Of a stretch of DNA of 64,000 bases, positions 34,406-44,903 are shown piece after piece (within the stretch, counting starts at the first letter, position 1; every line of letters starts with the position of its first letter). This DNA comes from Gnetum montanum (Eukaryota > Streptophyta > Gnetopsida > Gnetales > Gnetaceae). The translations under genes and the position numbers were made by a program. The notes below the pieces were generated by a model. It was not told the DNA's origin. It made no database searches and saw nothing but the letters and a program-made list of their open reading frames with translations. The DNA lies in NCBI GenBank assembly GCA_015680685.1, contig MNCI01001818.1:10248-74247 (forward strand), written 5' to 3'.

Positions 34406-35518
34406 ATTGAACTATTTGCTTGTAGCCTTTTTTTCCCTTATTTACAATTTTAAATGGATGATGATCATTGATAACTTTATTGGCCTACAACAAGTGAGTG
34501 CACATGACCTCTTATCTCTTTTTTGGCATCTCAAAATACTACAAACTTTGTATTAATCTATTAAACAAAACATATATTTTTAATGTTCTACTAGTTGTAA
34601 CCAATTATGGCTTGTATCTATTTTTTCTCTGACATGGCCTTATGCAATCTCTTGTAATCATATGCATTCATTGAGCTATTTTCTAATCCTATTCAATTTG
34701 TGTTTGTAGGATGATCTTGAAGTCATCACAAAAGTGTGACTCATCACAGTGCTAAGTTACCAAGGGACCTCAATGCATGAGATTTGATTAGCTTATTTGG
34801 CCTTTTCAATGATGCTTATCTCACATCATATTTGTTAATCCTCTTGAACCATTACCTCATAACTAAATTTTATCCTTCCATACCTTGCTAACAATGAAGA
34901 CCTATGTTTGACATCCATGCACCATGATCATGTGACATCTTCCTCAACATGCTCTACTACTCAATTCACTGAATGTAGCACATCTCATTCAACAAGAAAA
35001 TGAAAAAAAGTTGGGCCGTGGCAATAAAACCCAATGAATGTTTTGTTCCTAAAAATATGAGGAAGCAAATTGCTAAGATAACCAAGGCGTTGATGCATCC
35101 TAAGGTGGAACTAATGTCTTTGAAACAAAAAGTAAAGAGACAAGTGGCCAAAGTAGTCTACAAAAAGGATGATGGTTTTTCCAAACAACATCGAGCAACC
35201 AATAGCTCAAGCATAAGGCATGAAGACCTCCTCATTTAGCAAACATGTTACCATTATGCCATAGCTATGATGTCGACATTTGGAATTCTTTGTTTGTCAT
35301 GTGACCATACTTTGATAGCCAATGTAACCATCATCTTATCTAAAACTCTTGACATTTTATTGTGCCCTTATTTCACCATTGTGAGCACTCGGGATTATTC
35401 AATAGCTACAGAATCAAATGTAAAAAGGAAGCATTGATGATGAACTTATACTGGTGTTTCATATTTTTTGTTGATTTTTCTTGGATCAATCCTCCAAACA
35501 TTAACAAAAAGGATCTAA
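34406..35518. other. Tat-3 3' untranslated region
   Basis: Between integrase stop and 3' LTR. No minisatellite like that of Tat-2 is present. A 79-codon Lys-rich open frame (35000-35239, plus) resembles no protein I know and is probably chance. No clear polypurine tract precedes 35519 ('caaaaaggatctaa' is the only candidate). Confidence 0.5.
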
Positions 35519-36439
35519 TGAAACACCTAAAAAAATTTCATGTGACAAATAAAAATATTTAAAGCCAAAGCTTACATTGTAATTTGATGGAAATTTAAAG
35601 GTAGAAATAATTGTCTTATTTTCCCATTAAAAATATTACATTTTGGCCTTATTTTGGAAAAGTTTTTGACCATTTTTTAATGTAAAAGATTGAGATTTAT
35701 AGCCCATACACTGTGAATTTTCCTTATGCTAGTGTGTGAGATTCAAAAATAATTTAACATGATGTCTTGTTTCTTCATATGTTATACCACCCTATCCCAC
35801 ACACTATTCTTGTGTGTGGGACAATGTGTGGAGCTAAAATTTTCCACATATTGGAATTTGGGCCATGAAAATAGCCCAAATATGCTACAAAATTTGGTAT
35901 AAAAAATCTCATACGTTGGTGGCCCATATGCTATAGTTTTGGGTGGTGAAAAGTGTGATATACGTTGGTGTTTTTTGTACAAAAAGTCAAAAATGTTGGT
36001 AGTACACATGTTGTAGTTTTTGACCACAAAAATGATCCAAACATGCTTTACAAATGTCCAAAATTTTACAAAATCAAACTACCAAAGAATCATCAAATTA
36101 ATGCCTTACTTAAGTAAGAATCAATGGAGTTTTCAAGACTTTTAGATTGTTTTGCATTCAGCCAAACTTTAGAATTTTAGAGAAGAGTAAGATCTAAGAG
36201 TTCATAACCTTTCCCCTAGTAGAAATCATCATGAGTAGAGAGATCCTATTGTAGATAATGTTCAAAACTATATTGGTTAAGATAGACAAGTGTTGATGTA
36301 GTGGTAGAACACATCTTACAATCTACATTAAACTTTAAGGATATTTTCATACTCTCAAGCTTTTAAAGCCCATGATCTATACCCTTTGAACCTTCCACTT
36401 TTCAAAAATTATTATAATAGTTAATAAAAATTTTGTAGC
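35519..36439 (+). repeat. Tat-3 3' LTR, first 921 bp
   Basis: Starts TGAAACACC at 35519 and runs to 'ttttgtagc' at 36439, where the Athila LTR begins. The rest of the LTR is at 43650-43897 in inverted orientation. U3 has four 'atacgttggtg'-like phrases about 50 bp apart (35851, 35909, 35960, 35990) and a hairpin CCCACACAC...GTGTGTGGG (35796-35820). Confidence 0.85.
36435..36439 (+). repeat. Target-site duplication GTAGC, left copy
   Basis: GTAGC directly before the Athila LTR start. Its partner is GCTAC at 43893-43897, directly before the LTR end on the other side, inverted together with its flank. Confidence 0.75.
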
Positions 36440-36444
36440 TGATG

Positions 36445-36632
36445 AGAGTGGTTACTCTAGTAGTTACTCTAATTATTAGAGTGGTTACTCTAGCGGTTAC
36501 TCTAGTAGTTACTCTAATTATTATAGTGGTTACTCTAGTAGTTATTCTAATTATTAGAGTGGTTACTCTAGCGGTTTCTTTAGCAGTTATTATAATTATT
36601 AGAGGGGTTACTCTAATTATTAGAGTAGTTTC
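36445..36632. repeat. Hairpin-unit array in Athila U3
   Basis: Alternation of 'GTGGTTACTCTAG(T/C)', 'AGTTACTCTAATTATTAGA' type units. CTCTAA and TTAGAG pair across a 3-base loop. Both strands translate to VTLIIRV-like strings; these are not proteins. Confidence 0.85.
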
Positions 36633-36640
36633 TTCTAACT

Positions 36641-36650
36641 CTATAAATAT
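36641..36650 (+). promoter_or_regulatory. Athila LTR-A TATA box
   Basis: CTATAAATAT, conserved in the other three LTR copies (minus strand near 44655-44665, 53160-53170 and 61515-61525), immediately after the hairpin array. It is the likely element promoter. Confidence 0.7.
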
Positions 36651-37407
36651 AGTGCCTAGGCACACAATTGGGAGGAAGTCTTTTAGCAGTCAAGTAGCAA
36701 AAATCTTATAGTCTGTTTGAAAGTTAGACTATTTTCCAAGTGCTCACCATAGGAGGTCTAAGTTTTGATGGATCTTTATTTGAGCATTGTGTACCTGAGC
36801 ATACCTCGTGTACAACAATAAATACAAGCTCTTTGATTCATCCTTGCATCATTTGAGATTTGTTTTCTTATGCATTTCTTTTATTTTATTTTCTTATGCA
36901 TTTATTTTATTTTATTTTATGCACTTTACATTTCTTTTATTAGCACATAAATTCATTTTGATCAATTAAGAAAATTGTTGAATTAGACAAGCATGACCAC
37001 TTCAAGCATATGTGTAATGCTTGGTAACACAGTAACGATTAGTGTTTGGTGATCCGAGTAGTGTTGCACTGGTTCAAGATGTGTACAGCAAGTGGGAACA
37101 GATGCTGGTGTTAGGATTAGTTAGAACTTAGTTAATGAGTAGTTAAGTTAAATTAGTCACTTAGTTACCTCTCTCCTTCCCTACTAGTGTAGGACATAAA
37201 AACATAAAAGTTATAAAAATCATATGCCTCAAGCTTACTTAACCATACAATCATGAAATACAGGTAAGCTTGGGAAGACAATGATCAACCATCCCATCCT
37301 TGTTCCACAAGGGTGCATAAGCACTTAGTCCTTTGAATTTAACTTTATTGTGCGTGAAATGCTCATATTCGTATGGTTGAGCATAGGGGTTCCTCACTGC
37401 TCATCAT

Positions 37408-37425
37408 TGGCACTATTGCCAGGTA
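37408..37425 (+). other. Athila primer-binding site
   Basis: TGGCACTATTGCCAGGTA, one base after the LTR end. It resembles the TGGCGCCGTTGCCGGGGA site used by Athila elements (complementary to tRNA-Asp); the differences are mostly C-to-T and G-to-A changes. Confidence 0.8.
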
Positions 37426-37528
37426 CTTAGTTGTTTGTGTGCTAATTATAACATAGGAAATCATTCACATCGTTGGAACAAACCATTAAGGTTGATTGAA
37501 AAAATAATAAGCAAGAATACATTGCACA

Positions 37529-39960
37529 ATGAATAGACAAGTATGTCTCCTTCTTTGTACAAAAGCGCCTCACTGCCTATGTCTAAAACAGGAAACAATC
37601 GGTGGCGTAATAAACATGATGTTGATCCGCCAGTCCCTCAATAATTTTGAGTGTATATATTCATCCCGATGAGTATATACCAGAATTCACCTTTATCCTC
37701 CATCAAGGTGAACAACTATGTTGGCAAGACTTAGAAGGTAACATAGTGTTACCTCCCGATTCTTCAGTCCCAAGCATGCTTCTTCGTGCCCTCACACGAA
37801 TTAGCATGTCGCACTTACATGAAAAATACATTGTGCAAGACCATGAATTAAGAGAATACCATCCCACAGAGGTACAAAATAAAAGAGATTTATAATATGA
37901 GAGACATCATAAGTCTTTAAAGGATAAGATGTCCCAGGATTCCCCACATGTCTTAAGTGAAAATGAGGGTGGTGAACCTACCTCAGGCAGTCGTCCACAC
38001 AACGATGTTCCTCACCTTGACTTTGGCCAAGGGGTTGTGTATTAGAACCTTCATTCCACTATTCATAACCTAGGTTCTAATACCCATGGGCACAAAGGAT
38101 CTAAAAAAAGAACACCAACTCATGATAAAGGTGGACATTCTGATCACAATCTCAATCGAGGCTAAGACCATAGAAGAGAAGGTAGCAAACATCGTCATGG
38201 TGACGGTTCTCCTTCTTCCTCACCTTCATCATTTCCTTCATCCTATCCATTAGTATCTAGACATAGTCATAAGGAAAAAGACCATGGGGATAAAGGTAGG
38301 CAAAGTGGAAGTCATAGATGAAATAGCTAGGAAAGGGGACGAGGGCACTCTAGAGAGTCACAACATAGAAGAAGAGAGAGTAGGGAACAATATAGGCATC
38401 ATAGATACCATGCATGAGATGATCATGATGAACCCCTCCTCACTACTCAAAGTATGTTGGACATAAGTAAGGCTATTAGAATTCCAACAAGGCACCAGAT
38501 AGATACTAGGATCAAGAGATTAGATATGAACAATATCCCACGATTTCAAGGGGGATACAACGCTGATCCTTAGAATCATTTACAAGCATTCCATGATGCG
38601 TTTTCCTTACAAAATATATAGAAAAAATTGGTAAAATATTAAGTTATTTCCATGGACACTAGTTAAAGAAAAGGAAAGCTTGTACTAGTCTTTAGAACTA
38701 GAATCCATTCATAGGCCGAGTACTATGTTAGAAGTATTTAATGACAAGTACCAAACGTACTCCTGAGTGTCTAACTTATGAAAGAAAATCCAAGGCTAGA
38801 AACAAGGAAACATGAACCCTTAAATGCTGCCATAGGTAGATATTATGCACTATTAGACTATTGTCCTAGCCATGGTTATTCGCAAAGGGATCAACTGTGC
38901 CATCTTGCAAATGGGCTTAGACATAAAACAAGAAGAACCCTTGGGGACTTATGCCCAAGGAAGACTATCTGAGCGTAGGTCTCATCAAATTTAAAGACTA
39001 TTGGAGCAAGTTGCTAAGGAATAAGGTGAGCTATGGAAGATAGAAAGTGTAGAAGAGTATAACTAACATCCTTCCCTCTGAAAGAGGGGAGTAAGATTTT
39101 GTGATGATGAAGAAGAGTCACCACTTGAAGTGATGGTGAATAGGAAAACTTTTCCTATCCAAAAGTTGACATCAGAAGTATTTTCAAAGGTAGACCAATT
39201 GTGGAATTCCCTAATTAATAAATTTTAATATGTTCTTAAAATAGTAGAGGATTCTAGAGAGCAAGGTAGTGATCATTAAAAAAGAAAAAAGAGAGAAGCT
39301 AAACATGCACATAGCAAGGGTAAGGGAAAATTTGCCATCATTGAAGGGGTTGTGGAGTTAGAAATAGACAATGATAGTGGATGTGAAATATGTCAATATG
39401 ACCATCCTAAGGGATGTTTCCCTGTAATCTCACATTTGTAAGAGTCTGGGTTGTATGCAATCAACCCACGATTGAACAAATGGCAAGCACCCTAAAGTTT
39501 ACCTTACCACCAAGGTAACCCAAGATAGTTCTACCAACCCTTAACGTATTATTCAAGTGGAACTCCACCATAACCGATTGAGCAATATCAATAGTGGTAG
39601 CACCCACAATCATGGGGAATGCCACCACCAAGGCAATAGTACCCTTACCGACAACTTTACCTATATAGATATTATGTGTAGTAGCCAATCTCACCATGTG
39701 ACTCTACTAGCCACATCATTCCTCAACCTTACTACCAAGCCTATGAGAATTATGGGGCTCCCTCTTCTAGGGGTGATATTCCACAAACATATCATCCTTA
39801 TCATCTAGATGCATCTCTTCTAGCAATAGCTCCACTACCACCTGCTCCAGCTATGCAGGGTGAAATCCCTACCCATCCCTAGCAACATAATGCCACAAGG
39901 GCTGTTAACTCTCAACCTACTATTGGTTCCAACAACCACATGAAGAAAAGACCTTTCTTT
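37529..39960 (+). pseudogene. Ath-A gag
   Basis: N-terminal part readable at 37647-37895 ('HPDEYIPEFTFILHQGEQ', 'NIVLPPDSSVPSMLLRALT'). Then an Arg/Ser/His-rich linker (about 38110-38420: 'SPSSSPSSFPSS', 'HSHKEKDHGDKGR', 'RHHRYH'). Capsid remnants follow at 38490-38980 ('IPRFQGGYNADP', 'NAAIGRYYALLDYCPSHGYSQRDQLCHLANGL'-type order). A zinc knuckle CEICQYDHPKGC (39382-39417) closes the capsid/nucleocapsid part and a Tyr/Pro-rich tail follows. The same layout is seen on the minus strand in Ath-M1 and Ath-M2. Broken by stops and shifts. Confidence 0.75.
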
Positions 39961-40139
39961 AGAACCAATAGACCAACCATGACCTTGTAATAACAAGAAG
40001 CTAATTCCTTAGATTCCTTAGTATCAATCAAAACTTTAGAGCCTCCTTCAACTCAATCACTACACTCAATGCATATGACCATGCTAACACACGCCATCAC
40101 TGATTGGATCAAAGTTGGCCACCTTCCTAGGTAATTCTT

Positions 40140-40470
40140 TGATCCTGGGAGTCCTTTGATATACATACAAATCGCTGAAAATGTGCCATTCAAGGATCTT
40201 TTGGATTCAGGTTCTAGTATCAAATTGATTTCTCAAGAAATGTATAAGGCCTAGAACTTGCCTCCATTGAAAAAGAGCAACATTCGTTTAGAGTTGGTCG
40301 ACCAGTCCATCACTATCCTATTGGGACTAGTGGAGGCCATTGTTACCACTATTTGTGGATGGTTGTACCTAGCTGATTTCCTACTAATTTAGGTGAACAA
40401 CAGTAAGGAGGACTTCCCAATCATCATGGGAAGAGCACCATCGACGCATACCTAGGAATCCACGATCTTT
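40140..40470 (+). pseudogene. Ath-A aspartic protease
   Basis: 'FKDLLDSGSSIKLISQEMY' at 40192-40245 holds the intact D-S-G active-site motif, followed by 'LKKSNIRLELVDQSIT' and 'DFPIIMGRA' (40420-40440, the second conserved block). Stops at Trp and Gln positions. Among the Athila copies here only this one keeps DSG. Confidence 0.8.
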
Positions 40471-40839
40471 CCTTAGAAATATCAAAGGAAAATACATTCA
40501 GAAAGATCAAGAAGAAGAAATTTTCATGCATCACATATAGTGACATAAGGTGTAATTAGATGTAGAGGTCATGCTTTTTACAAAGTTTAGCATTGCATGC
40601 ATGCAATCAATGTGAAAAGTGATTAACATACAAAGATGTCTATATGCAGCAGCCACATAAAAGTGATCAAGAAAGTAGTTCAATCATATGCATGGAACCA
40701 ACTCAGGGTTTGAATTACACTTACATTGATAACATAGATGCATTAGAGCTAATACATTGCCAACTTCCAAGTCTTAACCTTAAAAATGTCAACTGGGAAA
40801 AGTTGGAAATCATTGAGAAATTTAAGTAAGAGCCCTTCG

Positions 40840-41830
40840 AGCTTAAACCATTGCCTACTAGTATGGAATACACGTTTCTTAAAAATGAAAAACTGGTAAT
40901 TATGAATGCTAATCTTGCTCCTCAAGAGAAAGAAGAACTACTGAAGGTAATCAATAAATGGTCAAAAGCCTTCTCTTGGTCATATCCAAAATTAACTGGA
41001 ATAGATCCTAGGATATGTGAACATAGGATTTACATCGACCCCTCCATGAAACCTTAAAGACAACTATAGAGGTGCTTGAACCCAAAGAAAAAGTAAGTAG
41101 TCAAGGAAGAAATAGAAAAACTTCTCAAGGCTAGGTTCATATACCCCATTTCTAATAGTGAATGGGTTAGCCCCTTAGTTATTGTGCCTAAAAAGAGATA
41201 CAAATGGAGGGTATGCATAGATTTCAGGCTATTGAATATGGCAACATTTAAAGATTACTTTCTGTTGTCATTTGTTGACCAAGTCTTAGACACCATCATA
41301 GGGCATCATTACTATAGCTTTCTGGATGGATATAACAGATATAATCAAATACAAATATGCCTCAGAAGACCAAGACAAGACTACATTCACTAGTCCTTGG
41401 GAACCATTTGCATACAAATAGATGCTATTTGGCTTGTGCAATGCCCCTACAACATTTCAATGACTAATTCTAAGAATCTTCGAACAATAGATAGGAAATG
41501 GTGTAGAAGTCTTTATGGATGATTTCTCCACCTATGGAGCAAACTTTGATCAAGCCTTTGACCAGTTAGTTCAAGTGTTAAAAAGATGTGTAGAAACCAA
41601 TTTGAGGCTCAACTGGTAGAAAGGCCATTTGATGGTCCAAGAGGGTGTAGTACTAAGGCACAAACTCTCACACATAGGGATAGAGGTAGACCTCGAGAAA
41701 ATCAAAATTATCCAAGGAATTACCTGTCAACTAGAAACTGTCAAAGATATTCATTCCTTGAACATACTAGCTACTATGGAAGATTTATTGAGAACTTTTC
41801 ATATGTTTCCGAACCATTGGTGAAATTAAT
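40840..41830 (+). pseudogene. Ath-A reverse transcriptase
   Basis: Starts 'MPTSMEYTFLKNEKLVIMN' (40851), 'KVINKWSKAFSWSYPKLTG', 'RFIYPISNSEWVSPLVIVPKK' and 'WRVCIDFRLLNMATFKDYF'. 'HYYSFLDGYNRYNQIQI' is followed by a frameshift near 41370, then 'TSPWEPFAYK', 'NAPTTFQ' and the intact catalytic FMDDF at 41512-41526. Connection: 'CVETNLRLNW', 'VDLEKIKIIQ'. Typical Athila RT order. Several stops at Trp/Gln codons and two frameshifts. Confidence 0.85.
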
Positions 41831-41834
41831 GAAA

Positions 41835-42305
41835 AATGGTGTACCTTTTGATTGCACTAGGCGATGCGAATTAGCTTTCCAAACTCTGAAACATAAGCTA
41901 GTAGAAACATCCATTCTACAAGCTTTTGATTGGTCCAAACCATTCCATATCATTCCTGATGCATCCAACTATGCTTTAGGAGTTGTACTTACACAGTTAG
42001 ATGACCAAAAGCATCCTTATTCCATCCACTATGCAAGTAGAAGTATCGTTGGTGCATAACTTAACTACACTAGCACATAGAAACAATTAATGGCTATAGT
42101 GTTTGCACTAGAAAAGTTTAGACATTATGTATTGGGATATAAAGTATATGTACATACAAATCATAGTGCAATCTGGTTCCTCATGAATAAGCCAATGGTA
42201 AGCCCTTGTATCATATGATGGCTTGTAATCTTACAAGAGTTCAATTTAACGATGATTGATCGCAAAGGCACTGAGAATGTAGTTGCTGATCATTTATCTT
42301 GGTTG
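41835..42305 (+). pseudogene. Ath-A RNase H
   Basis: 'VPFDCTRRCELAFQTLKHK', 'SKPFHIIPDASNYALGVVL', 'HPYSIHYASRSIVGA' (open to 42059), then after a stop 'QLMAIVFALEKFRHYVLG', 'HTNHSAIWFLMNKP', 'RKGTENVVADHLSW'. First catalytic Asp (PDAS) and E in the (Q)LMAIVFALEKF helix are present; this is the best preserved RNase H of the three Athila units. Confidence 0.85.
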
Positions 42306-42400
42306 TGATGGGACAACAAAGAGGATGAGTATCCAATTTCTAATCATTTCCTTGATAAATTCCCATTTATCCATATCAAACCCCCACCTTGTGTTAGCTA

Positions 42401-43649
42401 AACCACAATTTTAACTGCTGAGGCAGGGTAGAATAAAATAATAATAAAAAGTAAAATAAATGTTTAACATGAGTTTATGGGGTTGAACCCAAGCCCCCAA
42501 AGTTTTCATTTTAATAGATATAGATACAAATTTTTTAAGAAATTAATAAATAAAATAATATATTTATTAAAAAATTCACAAGCCATGTTGGCCTATAAAA
42601 CCCTCTAAGGATCTAGATTTAAGATTAATATTCCTATATCATAAAATAAACATGTAATTAATAAAAACTATTGATTTGAAGCATAAATAAAAAGTACAAC
42701 ATGGTGTAGCAAAATTCTATAATATTAGCATTAGTAATTAAATAAATATAATTATATGAAAATGAGAAACAACTGTGTCTATAAGGAGATGATCCTAATG
42801 ATACTTGGTTTACCTTAATGAGACTTCTAGAAACAAAGTTATTCATCTTAAAATTTTATTTAAATATATTCTAAAAATAATATTAAAATAATAATATTTA
42901 ATAAAATAAAAATATATAATAAAATAATAGTATTTTATCCTTAAAAGTATAGAGGACATTAAAATAAAGAATTACCCTTTTGAGATCTCAGAAAATATGG
43001 CAAAAACAAAAATTTCATATCATACTTTATTATGAAACCAAAAATTAAATTTTTTACTTATATCCACTAGGATCCCTTGGATCTATCATACCAGTTTTAG
43101 AATTCCTTTTATGAAATATATTTTAATTGATAATTTAGTATTTCCTTGTAGAATCAAACCTATGACATAAGGTTACTAGGCCAAGACTCTTATTACTAGG
43201 TCAACACCTCATTATTAATTTATAAGGAAAGGTATATGGTTCAAATATTTAAAATTTTTATTGTCTCCTATTTTATAAAGGTACAAAATATACAACAAAT
43301 ATGGGGTAGATTCCATAGGTCTGTCGTTAATAAAAATGAACCATCTATCATCTCAAGGTCTACTCACGATATCTTTTATGGCTATCCTATGCTTTCTCTA
43401 TTAAAATGCAAGAAAACTCAAAACCCCTTAAATAAGAAGTATTATTTTATTTCTATATACATAGAGTATATAAGGTTTTAGATAACAAATGTAAGGATAT
43501 AGGCCAATAAATTTGTTAATTAAATATTTAAAATTATTCAAATGTCTAGAAATACCACAAACAGTTCAAAAATATAAATATTTTATGTGTGATCTAGGAA
43601 CAGGTAAGGAATAGATATTTGTTTTTCCTCACTATTACGATGAATTGAC
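42401..43649. other. Unassigned AT-rich stretch right of the Ath-A break
   Basis: No protein similarity on either strand; very AT-rich around 42840-42940. Read on the minus strand it directly follows the end of the Tat-3 3' LTR (43650), so it is probably the sequence that once flanked Tat-3 on its right, now inverted. A phrase like 'ggttgaacccaagcccccaaa' at 42481 could belong to an older repeat. Confidence 0.45.
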
Positions 43650-43897
43650 TGTAACAACAAAAAAATTTAGTGTTGGAGAATCGAAAAATCCTATGCAAAA
43701 TAGTTTGAATTTAGAATCCATGGACCTTAGAAGGATCCAAAGTGTCTCAAATAGTCTTTCCAATCGCTTGAGGACTTAGGAGATCTATTACTAAGTATGT
43801 AAACTTAATTATGTGAAAGCATATGAAACAATGATCTAAATGCTATATCTTATAATAGAAAGATGAAAAAACAATATGGAAAAACAAAAAAGGCTAC
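43650..43897 (-). repeat. Tail of the Tat-3 3' LTR, inverted
   Basis: Minus-strand sequence from 'gtagcc' at 43897 to the LTR end 'gttgttaca' near 43650. It aligns with 29468-29681 of the minus-strand Tat LTR on the same strand ('ggatccaaagtgtctcaaat' against 'tgatccaaagtacctcaaat'). Together with 35519-36439 it makes a complete LTR of about 1.16 kb, the same size as the 5' LTR (1155 bp). Confidence 0.8.
43893..43897 (-). repeat. Target-site duplication GTAGC, right copy (inverted)
   Basis: On the minus strand GTAGC follows the 3' end of Athila LTR-B and continues into the Tat-3 LTR tail. The left copy is at 36435-36439 on the plus strand. Confidence 0.75.
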
Positions 43898-44903
43898 TGA
43901 TGAGTGGCAAGGAACCCCTATGCTCATCCATATGAATAGGAGTGTTTCATGCACAATCTGGTTGAATTCCAAGGACTAAGTGCTTATGCACCCTTGTGGA
44001 ACAAGGATGGGTTGGTTGATCATTGTCTTCCCAAGCTTACCTGTTTGTCATGATTTTATGGTTAGGAAAGCTTGAGGCATATGATTTTTATAGCTTTTAT
44101 GTTTTTATGTCCTACGCTAGTAGGGAAGGAGAGAGGTAACTAAGTGCATAATTTAACTTAACTAATCATTAACTAAGTTCTAACTAATCCTAACACAAGC
44201 ATCTATTCCCACTTGCCGTACACATCTTGAACCAGTGATACACTACTGGGATTACCAAACGCTAATCATTACTGGGTTACCAAGCATTACACGTATGCTC
44301 GAAGTGGTCATGCTTGTGTAATTTAATGATTTTCTTAATTGACCGAAATGAATTATTATGCTAATAACAAAAATATAAAGTGCATAAAATAAAATAAAAT
44401 ATAATAAATGCATAAGAAAATAAAATAAAAAAGTGCATAAGAAAAAAAATCTTAAGTGCTGCAAGGATGAATCAAAGAGCTCATATTTATTTCCATACAC
44501 AATGTGTGCTCAGGTACACAATGCTTGAATAAAGATCCATCCACACTTAGACCTCCTACTACAAGCACTTGGAAAGTACTCTAACTTTGAAATAGACTAC
44601 AAGAGATTCGCTACTTGGCTACTAAAAGACTTCCTCCCAAGTATGTGCCTGGGCACTGTATTTATAGATGTGGGAGAAACTACTCTAATAATTAGTGTAA
44701 CCAATCTAATAATTAGAATAACTGTTAAAGAAACCGCTAGAGTAACCACTCTAATAATTAGAATAACTACTAGAGTAACCATTAGAGTAACCACCCTAAT
44801 AATTCAAGTAATTACTAGAGTAACTACTAGAGTAACCACTAGAGTAACCACTTTAATAATTAGAGTAACTACTAGAGTAACACTAGAGTAACCACTCTCA
44901 TCA
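43898..44903 (-). repeat. Athila LTR-B (3' LTR of M1)
   Basis: 1006 bp, ends TGATGAG/CTCATCA as in LTR-A. The U3 hairpin array (44675-44903) is the longest of the four copies. It is followed on the right by the purine tract catgggggta (minus strand, 44904-44913). Confidence 0.9.

Larger units (their letters stand above)
26056..36439 (+). mobile_element. Tat-3: composite Tat element with two plus-strand LTRs
   Basis: Plus-strand 5' LTR (26056-27210), primer site (27217), plus-strand pol (30600-34405) and plus-strand 3' LTR (35519-36439, continued inverted at 43650-43897). Both LTRs start TGAAACACC and share alignable U3 ('ttttcccaaaaagtgttaca' against 'ttttcccattaaaaatattaca'). Where gag and protease should be, a minus-strand copy of leader, gag and LTR of the same family occupies 27300-30547. 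The 5-bp flanks ('ctcat' left; 'gtcaa' after the reconstructed right end) do not match, as expected for an old or rearranged copy. Confidence 0.75.
36440..37406 (+). repeat. Athila LTR-A
   Basis: 967 bp, starting TGATGAGAG and ending CTCATCA, so the ends are inverted repeats TGATGAG/CTCATCA. The first 190 bp is an array of hairpin units (arms CTCTAA/TTAGAG) directly upstream of a TATA box. The same LTR is found at 43898-44903, 52402-53241 and 60754-61636 on the minus strand. Confidence 0.9.
36440..42400 (+). mobile_element. Ath-A: Athila-type Ty3/gypsy, front part
   Basis: 5' LTR, primer site, gag, protease, RT and RNase H on the plus strand; integrase, 3' region and 3' LTR are missing. The protein parts match the two minus-strand Athila units to the right. 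The break at about 42400 comes shortly after the RNase H C-terminus ('FLDKFPFIHI') and lies at no natural element border. Confidence 0.85.

Noticed and set aside
35000-35239. 79-codon Lys-rich plus-strand frame as a Tat-3 accessory gene
   Set aside because: No counterpart in Tat-2 and no similarity that I can recognise; AT-rich DNA gives Lys-rich frames by chance.
36402-36711. Overlapping open frames on both strands with VTLIIRV-type repeats (also at 44597-44891 and 61454-61669)
   Set aside because: They are translations of the Athila U3 hairpin array. The pattern depends only on the DNA repeat and appears on both strands.
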